DNA of 64,000 nucleotides, from NCBI RefSeq assembly GCF_011761945.1, contig NZ_JAASQV010000001.1:124001-188000 (forward strand), in the 5' to 3' direction. Shown here piece by piece: positions 57,430 through 64,000 of this stretch (the stretch's first letter is position 1; every line of letters begins with the position of its first letter). The position numbers and the translations under genes were made by a program. The notes beneath the pieces are model-generated. The model saw only the letters and a program-made list of their open reading frames with translations. It was not told the DNA's origin and did not search any database. The stretch is from Sphingomonas leidyi (GTDB lineage Bacteria; Pseudomonadota; Alphaproteobacteria; Sphingomonadales; Sphingomonadaceae).

Positions 57430-58160
57430 GGCGGGTGCGCCGCGCCGTGATGGCGGCGATCCTGTTCGCGGTGCTCCTCGGCGGATCGTTCCTCACCTGG
57501 GCCGCGCTGCGCAACCGGCCGCAGGACCTGCCCTGGACCCGGCTCGACCTGCGCCGGCCGATCGGCATCTTCACCGGCCGCAAGCTGGCCGGGCTGACCG
57601 GCGACTATGCCCGGTGCCGGGCGCTGCTGCGTGCCGCCGGGGTGCGCTACGCGGCGCTCGCCAGGGTTTCCGGCGACGCGCCGCAATGCGGCTATGCGGA
57701 CGGGGTGCGCTTCGCGCCCGGCGGATCGCGGGGGATCGCCTTCGCGCCGGCCTCCCCCGGCACCTCCTGCCCGGTCGCCGCGGCGCTGTCGCTCTGGGAA
57801 TGGGAGATCGTACAGCCCGCCGCGCAGCGGCATTTCGGCGCGGCGGTGGTGCGGATCGAGCATCTTGGCAGCTATTCCTGCCGTCGCATGTACGGCCGCA
57901 GCGCCGGCGACTGGAGCGAGCATGCGACTGCCGATGCGATCGACATCGCCGCCTTCCGCCTGGCGGACGGGACGCGGATCGGCGTGGCGGAGGATTGGGA
58001 GGAAGGGGGCGGGAAAGCCGCCTTTCTGCGCGACGTGCGCACCGGCGCCTGCAAGCTGTTCTCGACGGTGCTCTCGCCGGACTACAATGCGGCGCACCGC
58101 GACCATCTGCACCTCGACGAAGCGGAGCGAGGGGAGTGGGGGTGGCGGACCTGCCGGTAG
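57426..58160 (+). CDS. Extensin-like C-terminal domain protein
   Basis: 244 residues. An N-terminal membrane anchor (AAILFAVLLGGSFLTWAAL) leads to the Extensin-like_C domain, with Cys pairs (CRALLRAAGV, PQCGYADGV, TSCPVAAAL), WSEHATADAIDIAAF and the metal-site DHLHLDEA. Related to VanY/D-Ala-D-Ala peptidases by His/Asp ligands, so a periplasmic cell-wall enzyme is likely. GTG start overlapping the Nudix stop (GTGA). Confidence 0.88.
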   Translation: MRRVRRAVMAAILFAVLLGGSFLTWAALRNRPQDLPWTRLDLRRPIGIFTGRKLAGLTGDYARCRALLRAAGVRYAALARVSGDAPQCGYADGVRFAPGGSRGIAFAPASPGTSCPVAAALSLWEWEIVQPAAQRHFGAAVVRIEHLGSYSCRRMYGRSAGDWSEHATADAIDIAAFRLADGTRIGVAEDWEEGGGKAAFLRDVRTGACKLFSTVLSPDYNAAHRDHLHLDEAERGEWGWRTCR

Positions 58161-58209
58161 GAAGGCGGCGAAGGGATCCCCTCCCGCAAGCGAGAGGGGA
58201 ACGGGGAAA

Positions 58210-58761
58210 TCAATGCGAGAGCGACGCCGTGTCGACCTTCTCCACCCAGGCCGGATAGAAGCTCGGCTGGCGGTTCGACCAGCCCGAAGCCGTGGCCGCG
58301 GCTTCGCTGATCGACTGGAGCAGCTTGCGGCGCAGGTCCGGATGGAGATGCGGCAGCGCCGCAGCGGCGCAGAAGGCCGAGGGGAGCCAGGGGCGCACTT
58401 CGGCGCCGATCAGCCGCTCGTAGAGGAAGCGGAAGCTCGAGAAGCTGGTCAGGCGGCCCTGGCTCAGGTCGAAGGCGGCGATGGCGACGAGCGGCGACAT
58501 GAACGGCTCGATGGAGTCGAAGTCGCTGTCGTCGGGCATCAGCGCGCGCACTTCGTGGAGGCGCTCATAGACATGCGCCTGGGCGCGGATGCTGGCGGCC
58601 TCGACCACGTCGCGCGACCAGCGCGCCATCGCGTCGTCGCGGTCCAGCCCGATGTCGAGCGAGCGGCGCACATAGCGCTGCGTCGCCGCGCTGAAACCCG
58701 CGAATTCCTTCATTTCGGCCAGCGTCATCGCGCCTTCCGCCGGTTTCGCCCTTGCTCCCAT
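58210..58761 (-). CDS. Hypothetical protein, unknown
   Basis: 183 residues (MGARAKPAEGAMTLAEMKEF...), helix-rich and soluble, containing YERLHEVRALMPDDSDFDSI and FDLSQGRLTSFSSFRFLYER. No signal, domain or known family is visible. Codon usage fits the genome. It stands alone on the minus strand with a long upstream gap. A later ATG (MTLAEM) may be the actual start. Confidence 0.7.
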   Translation of the reverse strand: MGARAKPAEGAMTLAEMKEFAGFSAATQRYVRRSLDIGLDRDDAMARWSRDVVEAASIRAQAHVYERLHEVRALMPDDSDFDSIEPFMSPLVAIAAFDLSQGRLTSFSSFRFLYERLIGAEVRPWLPSAFCAAAALPHLHPDLRRKLLQSISEAAATASGWSNRQPSFYPAWVEKVDTASLSH

Positions 58762-59182
58762 GGTTCAATACTCCCGCCCAGATCGTGACCCTCCGAGACC
58801 GATACTGCGACAATATGGTTAACGAGCCGCTGAACCAGTCGTCGTCCCCTGTTCATTATAGGAAACCAACTGATTCCGCGGCGCAACATGCATGCGATGA
58901 ACCGAAGTCCCGCTTGTGGAAAACTGCGCATACTGATGGGGTTGCAGGGGGGAGCTGCCCATCCGGGGCGTATCCGGGTCCGGGTTAGCACCTAGGCCCG
59001 GCAGGGCGGCCCGGGTGCTTCGGCGGCGGGTTCGCGGCCCCGGTTCCCCGCAAACGGGAGCGAATCCGCAAGTCATCGACTCGTCGCAACGGTTCGTCCC
59101 ATCGACCGGCCGCGGGCCTATACTTCCGTTCCATGATCTGGTCAGTCGCTGTTCATCAGACTGCTTCCTGACCGGGGGGTCC
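58762..59182. other. Long intergenic region with a structured element
   Basis: About 420 bp. AT-richer first part (promoter of the minus-strand gene). Near 58988-59019 GCACC...GGTGC encloses GCCC/GGGC, followed by GC-rich palindromes up to about 59075, which might be a structured 5' leader of the CHAP gene. No ORF is supported. Confidence 0.4.
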
Positions 59183-59749
59183 ATGAATTTCCGTGTTTTC
59201 GCAGCGCGTTTCGCGTTGATGGCTGTTTGCACCCTGATGATGGCCGCCCCCCAGGCGGCTTCGGCCAAGGGCCGTACCTTCTGGCAGTGCGCGCCCTATG
59301 CCCGCGAAATCTCCGGAGTGAACATTCACGGTAATGCCTGGACCTGGTGGTCGCAGGCCGCCGGCCGCTACCAGCGCGGCGAGACCCCGAAGGTCGGTTC
59401 GGTGATGTCGTTCCAGCGTACCGCCCGCATGCCGCTCGGCCATGTCGCGATGGTCAGCCAGGTCATCAGCGAGCGCGAAGTGCTGCTCACCCATGCCAAC
59501 TGGTCGCGTGCCGGCGGCATCGAGCGCAACGTCCGCGCCGTCGACGTCTCGCCCGAGGGCGACTGGAGCGAAGTGAAGGTCTGGTTCGCGCCGATGGGCG
59601 GCCTGGGCACCTCGGTCTATCCGGTCAACGGCTTCATCTATTCGGGCGGCGCGCCGCACGACCTCGACGACGACTTCAAGCCGTCGCTCGACCTCGACCT
59701 CAGCGACCTGATGGCGGAAGCGAAGAAGGAGACGCCCGACGCGGGCTGA
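59183..59749 (+). CDS. CHAP-domain amidase/peptidase, secreted
   Basis: 188 residues. The signal peptide MNFRVFAARFALMAVCTLMM ends at ASAK. The CHAP core has catalytic Cys in FWQCAPYAREISG and His in PLGHVAMVSQVI, followed by LTHANWSRAGGI (NlpC/P60-like Asn). Probably cleaves murein peptides. The C-terminus is acidic and unique. A strong hairpin terminator follows 25 nt later. ATG follows GGGGGGTCC. Confidence 0.9.
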   Translation: MNFRVFAARFALMAVCTLMMAAPQAASAKGRTFWQCAPYAREISGVNIHGNAWTWWSQAAGRYQRGETPKVGSVMSFQRTARMPLGHVAMVSQVISEREVLLTHANWSRAGGIERNVRAVDVSPEGDWSEVKVWFAPMGGLGTSVYPVNGFIYSGGAPHDLDDDFKPSLDLDLSDLMAEAKKETPDAG

Positions 59750-59774
59750 TCGCCTCGACAGCGTGGAATGGAAG

Positions 59775-59798
59775 GGCCCGGCATCGTCCGGGCCTTTT
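59775..59798 (+). terminator. Rho-independent terminator of CHAP gene
   Basis: GGCCCGG (59775-59781), loop CATCGT, CCGGGCC (59788-59794), then TTTT. It lies between convergent CHAP and msrB genes and may serve both directions. Confidence 0.8.
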
Positions 59799-59803
59799 CA
59801 TGT

Positions 59804-60286
59804 CTACGCCTTCGGCACGAACGCCAGCGCCACGCCGTTCATGCAATAGCGCTTGCCGGTGGGCCGGGGGCCGTCGTCGAAGACATGGCCGAGGTGCCCG
59901 CCGCAGCGGCGGCACAGCACTTCGGTGCGGCGCATGCCGAGCGAATTGTCGGCGCGGGTGATCACGGCGTTGGGCAAGGGCTGCCAGAAGCTCGGCCAGC
60001 CGGTGCCGCTGTCGAACTTGGTCGCCGCGTTGAACAGGGGCAGCGCGCAGCCGGCACAGGCGAAGGTGCCGGCCCGGTGCTCGTTGTTGAGCGGGCTGGA
60101 AAAGGCGTATTCGGTCGCGCCCTGGCGCAGCACGCGATAGGCGGCGGGGCTCAGCCGCTTGCGCCATTCGGCATCGCTGCGTGTGAATTCGAACTTCTGC
60201 GCGGCCTCGGCCGGCGCGCCGCCGCATGCGGCGGTCAGCGTGCCCAGGCCGGCGACGACGAGCAAGGCGCGGCGGCTGGTTTCCAT
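59804..60286 (-). CDS. msrB: Peptide-methionine (R)-S-oxide reductase MsrB (exported)
   Basis: 160 residues. METSRRALLVVAGLGTLTAAC is a lipoprotein or Tat-like signal, so the enzyme acts in the envelope. Zinc site from CAGC and CRRC, HLGHVFDDGPRPTGKRYCMN holds the catalytic Cys. It reduces methionine-R-sulfoxide. Close to the P450 gene (50 nt), perhaps co-transcribed. Length is normal for the MsrB domain plus signal. Confidence 0.93.
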   Translation of the reverse strand: METSRRALLVVAGLGTLTAACGGAPAEAAQKFEFTRSDAEWRKRLSPAAYRVLRQGATEYAFSSPLNNEHRAGTFACAGCALPLFNAATKFDSGTGWPSFWQPLPNAVITRADNSLGMRRTEVLCRRCGGHLGHVFDDGPRPTGKRYCMNGVALAFVPKA

Positions 60287-60336
60287 GGGAGGGGATGTGG
60301 GGAGGCGCCCGGGCCGCGTCCAGTCCCGGCGATGGC

Positions 60337-61578
60337 TCAATAGCGGCTGAGCTCCACCGCCATCTTCTTGTAGCCATGGACGAAGCAGGCGGCGACGCGT
60401 TCGGGTTCGCGCAGCACGTTCACGCGCAGGCGGCGCCTGGCCATCTCCTCCATCAGCACGCCGATCTGCAGCTCGGCGAGCCGGGCGCCCACGCAGCGAT
60501 GGATGCCGTGCCCGAAGGCGAGGTGGCGCCGGGCGTTCTCGCGGTCGACGATGATCCGGTCGGCATCGGGGAAGACGCTCTCGTCGCGATTGGCCGAGAG
60601 ATACCAGAGGCCGAGCTTGTCGCCCGCGCGGATCCTGTGGCCGTCCAGCTCGGTGTCCTGCGTCGCGGTGCGGCGCATGTGCGCGAGCGGCGTCTGCCAG
60701 CGGATGATCTCCTGGGTGGCATTGCCGATCAGGCCCGGATCGGCCTCGAGCTTCGCGCGCGCGTCGGGGAATTGCTCGAGCCCCCAGGCGAAGGCGCTCA
60801 TCGAATTGCGCGTCGTGTCGTTGCCGCCGACGATCAGCAGGATGAGGTTCCCGAGGAACTCCATCTGGTCCATGTGGCTCATCGCATCCGAATGGATCAT
60901 CATCGAGATCAGGTCCGGCCTCGGCTCCTTGCCCAGCTTGCCCTGCCAGAGATTGCCGAAATAGGCGGCGCATTCGAACAGGATCTGGCGCCGCTCCTCC
61001 TTGCGGACGGGATCCTTGGCGATCTCGATATCGCCCGCCCAGTCCGACCAATAGGTGAGCTTGCGCCGCTCCTCCCAGGGAAAGTCGAACAGGAGCGCGA
61101 GCATCTGGGTGGTCAGCTCGATCGAGACGCTGTCGACCCAGTCGAACTCCCGATCCACCGGCAGCGAATCGAGGATCTCGGCAGTGCGCATGCGGATATT
61201 GTCGGTCATCCGCACCATCTCGCTCGGCGTGAAGGCGGGGGCGACGGTGCGGCGCTGATCGGTGTGCTTGGGCCGGTCCATCGCGATGAACATCGGCATC
61301 TTGATGTCGCCTTCCTGCATATCGGCGATGGTGATGCCGCCGGCCTCGGACGAATAGATGTCGGGCAGCGATTCGACCTGGACGATCGGCTTGTAGGTGG
61401 CGATCGACCAATAGGGGCCGAAGGCGCTGTTCTCGCAATGATAGATCCCGCCCCGGGCGCGCAGCTCGCGGAACGGGGCCTGCCAGACATCGTCGCGATA
61501 CAGTTCGGGCCGGCTGACGTCGAGCGGATCGACGGTCTGGGTTCCGGGAATTCCGGTTTCGGTCGCGAGCGTAGCCAT
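60337..61578 (-). CDS. Cytochrome P450, CYP153-like
   Basis: 413 residues. Haem-thiolate loop FGHGIHRCVGARLAELQ, I-helix GGNDTTRNSMSAF, and EIIRWQTPLAHMRRTAT (ExxR region). The MFIAMDRPKHTDQRRTVAP and LTTQMLALLFDFPWEERRKL stretches resemble the CYP153 group of alkane/fatty-acid terminal hydroxylases. AGGAGAGGCAGC precedes ATG 61578. No ferredoxin or ferredoxin reductase lies beside it, so electrons must come from elsewhere. The exact substrate is not shown. Confidence 0.9.
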   Translation of the reverse strand: MATLATETGIPGTQTVDPLDVSRPELYRDDVWQAPFRELRARGGIYHCENSAFGPYWSIATYKPIVQVESLPDIYSSEAGGITIADMQEGDIKMPMFIAMDRPKHTDQRRTVAPAFTPSEMVRMTDNIRMRTAEILDSLPVDREFDWVDSVSIELTTQMLALLFDFPWEERRKLTYWSDWAGDIEIAKDPVRKEERRQILFECAAYFGNLWQGKLGKEPRPDLISMMIHSDAMSHMDQMEFLGNLILLIVGGNDTTRNSMSAFAWGLEQFPDARAKLEADPGLIGNATQEIIRWQTPLAHMRRTATQDTELDGHRIRAGDKLGLWYLSANRDESVFPDADRIIVDRENARRHLAFGHGIHRCVGARLAELQIGVLMEEMARRRLRVNVLREPERVAACFVHGYKKMAVELSRY

Positions 61579-61672
61579 GCTGCCTCTCCTGCCTTTTGCA
61601 GGGAGGAAACGCCTAATTGACAGAAGTGTCAATAGTGAGAAACGGCCGGAGCAGGGGCGTTACGCAAATAGT

Positions 61673-61700
61673 CGTCATCCCCGCGAAGGCGGGAATGACG
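61673..61700. repeat. REP-like palindrome
   Basis: CGTCATCCCCGC (61673-61684) and GCGGGAATGACG (61689-61700) form a stem with one mismatch. Same CGTCATCCCC end as at 49783. Between the P450 and ABC genes. Confidence 0.65.
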
Positions 61701-61722
61701 GGTTCGTTGAATAGTCCCGATC

Positions 61723-62955
61723 TTAGGCCGTCGCCTCGATCTTCGTGCGGCGCTTGGGGCTGCCCGATTTGAGCACGCCGCGGCGAAACACGCGCGCCCC
61801 CACGGTGATGATGATCGCCACCCACAGCGCCTGCCAGCCCAGTGCGAGCAGGTGCGGCCAGATCGCCGGCGCGCTGCCCGCCAGCCCGATCATCGCGAAG
61901 GGCGAGCTGAACGGAAAGACCTGTGCCGCCGTCTCGATCCAGCTGCCGGGCCGCGTCGCCGCGCCGAGCGCCAAGCCGAACATCATCATCTGGAAGATGG
62001 TGATCGGCAGCGACAGCATCTGCAGCTCGCGCTGGGTGGAGGTCAGCGCGCCGATGCTGAGGAACATCGCGCCGAGCAGCATGTAGGACATGGTGAAATA
62101 GGCAATGAACAGCAGCGCATAGGTTGGCGCGCCGATCGCCGCGACCAGGCTGGGGAAGCTGCCCGCGATCTCGGGCGGCAGCAGCCGGGTCGCGTTGATG
62201 ATGATCGTCGCCCAGAACAGCACGAACAGCACCGCGGCGCCGAACATGCCGATCAGCTTGCCGAAGAACACGCTTTCCAGCGGCACGGCCGCGGCCAGGA
62301 TCTCGATCACCTTGTTCGAGCGCTCCTCGGCCATGGTGCCCACTGCCTGGCCCGAGAGGAACAGGGTGAGGAAGAACATCGCGAACACGCCGATCGAGGC
62401 GGCCTGGCCGCGCCCACTGGGCGAGCCCTGGCCGCGCTTCACCACCGTCTGGGTGACGGTGCTGGTGGGGGCGGCGCTGCCCAGCTTCTGCGCGCGCAGG
62501 CTCTGCTCGGCCAGCTGCGAGAGGAACTGCGCCTCGGTCCAGCCGCGGCTTGCATAGAGCACCTCCGGCTTGTCGAGCGGGCCATAGAGCACCGCCGCGG
62601 TATCGACCTTGTCGTTGTCGAAATAGGCGCGCGCCTGGGCGGCGGGGTCGCCGGTCGGCGCCTCGATCGTGAGCGGGGGCGGCATCAGCTCGCTCTTCTT
62701 GGGAAAGAGCTTGCGCAATTGCTGGTCGGTCTCGATCAGCGTCGGCGCCTGGGCGGGCGGCGCGATCACCACCATCCGCATCTGCGAATCGTCGCCGACG
62801 ATCGACTGGGCGCCGATCCCGCCGACCGTGCCGAAGCCGATCATCAGCACGGGGGCGAGCAGGAAGAGCAGGAAGGTGGGCGTGAACACCGTGGCGGTGA
62901 AGTCGCGGCGCGCGACGGTGAGCGCCTGGCGCAGCATGCGCGAAAACTTGCTCAC
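61723..62955 (-). CDS. ABC-2 type exporter permease (NatB-like)
   Basis: 410 residues. An N-terminal helix (VFTPTFLLFLLAPVLMIGFG) is followed by a ~150-residue periplasmic loop and five C-terminal helices including ASIGVFAMFFLTLFLSGQAV and AEERSNKVIEILAAAVPLES (the typical NatB/YhaP coupling helix). GTG 62955 start overlaps the ATPase stop by 4 nt. Probably exports Na+, lipids or drugs; substrate unknown. Confidence 0.87.
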   Translation of the reverse strand: MSKFSRMLRQALTVARRDFTATVFTPTFLLFLLAPVLMIGFGTVGGIGAQSIVGDDSQMRMVVIAPPAQAPTLIETDQQLRKLFPKKSELMPPPLTIEAPTGDPAAQARAYFDNDKVDTAAVLYGPLDKPEVLYASRGWTEAQFLSQLAEQSLRAQKLGSAAPTSTVTQTVVKRGQGSPSGRGQAASIGVFAMFFLTLFLSGQAVGTMAEERSNKVIEILAAAVPLESVFFGKLIGMFGAAVLFVLFWATIIINATRLLPPEIAGSFPSLVAAIGAPTYALLFIAYFTMSYMLLGAMFLSIGALTSTQRELQMLSLPITIFQMMMFGLALGAATRPGSWIETAAQVFPFSSPFAMIGLAGSAPAIWPHLLALGWQALWVAIIITVGARVFRRGVLKSGSPKRRTKIEATA

Positions 62956-63878
62956 GCCGCTTCCTCCTGATCCACAAGGGCATCCGCGCCGACGATCCGG
63001 ACAAAGGCGTCGTGCAGCCCCGGCCGCTCGATCGACAGGCCCGAGACGCCGTAGCCGCCGTCGATCAGCTTCACGAGCAGCGATTCGACGCCGCCGGCGG
63101 GCAGGGTGAAGCGCCAGCCATCGCCCTCGCGCTCGGCATCGGCGGGAAGCAGCGCGCGCGCACCCTCGACATTGTGGTGCGGCGTGTAGTGCGCCTTCAT
63201 CGGCAGCGTCGCCCGGGCGTCGTTCACGGTGCCTTCGAAGCGCACCTTGCCGCCGGCGATGATCGAGAGCCGGTCGCACAGCCGTTCGGCATGGGCCATG
63301 ACATGGGTGGAGAAGAGGATCGTCGCGCCGCGATCGCGCTCGGCACGGATCAGCTTCTCGAGCTTCTCCTGGTTGACCGGATCGAGACCGGAGAAAGGCT
63401 CGTCGAGCACCAGCAGCTCGGGCTCGTGGACCACCGATCCGAGCAGCTGGACCAGCTGCGCCATGCCCTTGGAGAGCTTGCGGATCTTCTCGTCCTTGGC
63501 ATGGCCGAGACCGGCATTGTCGAGCAGCGTGTCGGCGCGCTTGCGCCCCGTCGCCCAGGGCAGGCCGCGCAGCGCGCCCATGAAGGCGATGGCCTCGCGG
63601 CACTTCATGTTGGGATAGAGGCCGCGCTCCTCGGGCAGATAGCCGACCAGGTCGCTGGCGTCGCGCGGATGGGCGCGGCCCAGCATGTTCCGATCGCCCT
63701 CGTCCGGCTCGATGATGCCCAGCAGCATGCGCAGCGTCGTGGTCTTGCCGGCGCCATTGGGGCCGAGCACGCCATAGACGAGCCCCTTGGGAACCGCGAT
63801 GTCGACGCCGTCGACGACGCGCCGATCTCCGAAATATTTGACGAGTCCCCGGGCGCTTACGGCCAATTCGCCAGACAA
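62952..63878 (-). CDS. ABC exporter ATP-binding protein (NatA-like)
   Basis: 308 residues. Walker A GVLGPNGAGKTTTLRMLLG, the LSKGMAQLVQLLGSV signature (Gly in place of the usual Gly-Gln), Walker B LLVLDEPFSGLDP and switch FSTHVMAHAE. C-terminal ~80 residues are an accessory domain. Start at TTG 63878 with GGAG 8 nt upstream; an in-frame ATG at 63986 would add residues resembling non-coding sequence. Pairs with the permease gene downstream. Confidence 0.9.
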   Translation of the reverse strand: MSGELAVSARGLVKYFGDRRVVDGVDIAVPKGLVYGVLGPNGAGKTTTLRMLLGIIEPDEGDRNMLGRAHPRDASDLVGYLPEERGLYPNMKCREAIAFMGALRGLPWATGRKRADTLLDNAGLGHAKDEKIRKLSKGMAQLVQLLGSVVHEPELLVLDEPFSGLDPVNQEKLEKLIRAERDRGATILFSTHVMAHAERLCDRLSIIAGGKVRFEGTVNDARATLPMKAHYTPHHNVEGARALLPADAEREGDGWRFTLPAGGVESLLVKLIDGGYGVSGLSIERPGLHDAFVRIVGADALVDQEEAA

Positions 63879-64000
63879 AAGAGCGTCTCCGTCGGTGTCT
63901 CGGCCAGGCCGGGAGCGGGCTGGTGCCGTAAACTGCGGAAACGTGGTAGCGGGTCCGCGTGGAACAGCACAAGCCATTGGAAGCACGAATAAAGGCCAAA
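63879..64000. other. Upstream of ABC ATPase gene
   Basis: About 120 bp up to the window end, presumably the promoter of the exporter operon. No supported gene is visible. Confidence 0.4.

Noticed and set aside
58985..59022. CIRCE-like element (TTAGCAC...GGTGCT)
   Set aside because: The spacer is about 19 nt rather than 9 and the arms are incomplete. It is not next to a heat-shock gene.

Overview
The window is a GC-rich (about two-thirds G+C) chromosomal segment from an alphaproteobacterium, most probably Sphingomonas or a close relative. This rests on the gene families present, a TonB-dependent receptor, HWE-type kinases, an EcfG-type (GGAACC-N16-CGTT) promoter, and several small proteins of a sphingomonad flavour. 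No sequence search was run. There is no phage, insertion sequence, CRISPR array or replication origin. Coding density is high, with many 1-4 nt stop/start overlaps (ATGA, GTGA, TGATG) indicating translational coupling.

Layout. 1-10.7 kb: end of rlmB, an M28 peptidase, tRNA-Tyr, rdgB-rph on the minus strand, and hrcA-grpE on the plus strand; then a short RadC, a LuxR-type membrane regulator, a DUF1003 protein and ferredoxin-NADP reductase. 10.7-24.6 kb: glnD, GH16 glucanase, infC (probable AUA start), a GT-C glycosyltransferase, thrS with a coupled tail of small genes, a methyltransferase, and the divergent murein-recycling pair ldcA/mpl. 24.6-27.7 kb: a tiny Cys protein, a membrane protein/Xre regulator pair, an alpha/beta hydrolase, a DUF2171 protein and tRNA-Ala. 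27.8-33.7 kb: a three-gene signalling operon (hybrid kinase with three receivers, CheR, receiver-PAS-HWE kinase-receiver) behind a textbook general-stress promoter. 33.7-39.2 kb: a PepSY/DUF3325/DUF3649 operon with a Fur-box-like site, then a TonB-dependent receptor with its own strong terminator. 39.5-43 kb: a Cys-repeat secreted protein, a degenerate RBBP9-like hydrolase, a yybP-ykoY (Mn2+) riboswitch driving a UPF0016 exporter, a FixJ-type regulator and a TetR repressor. 43-49.8 kb: a four-gene RND efflux operon whose promoter carries two TetR operators. 49.9-58.2 kb: OsmC, an OmpR/EnvZ-like pair, an arylsulfotransferase-like/sulfotransferase membrane operon, an SMP-30 lactonase, Nudix and extensin-like proteins. 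58.2-64 kb: an unknown protein, a CHAP amidase, MsrB, a CYP153-like P450 and an ABC exporter pair.

The best candidates for undescribed biology are the stress-promoter signalling cassette (27.8-33.7 kb), the sulfotransferase operon (52.5-55.4 kb), the TetR/RND regulatory circuit with an operator over the repressor's own start codon, and several small coupled or cysteine-containing ORFs. Start codons were chosen from Shine-Dalgarno spacing and overlap with the preceding gene; functions are family-level inferences from motifs read by eye.
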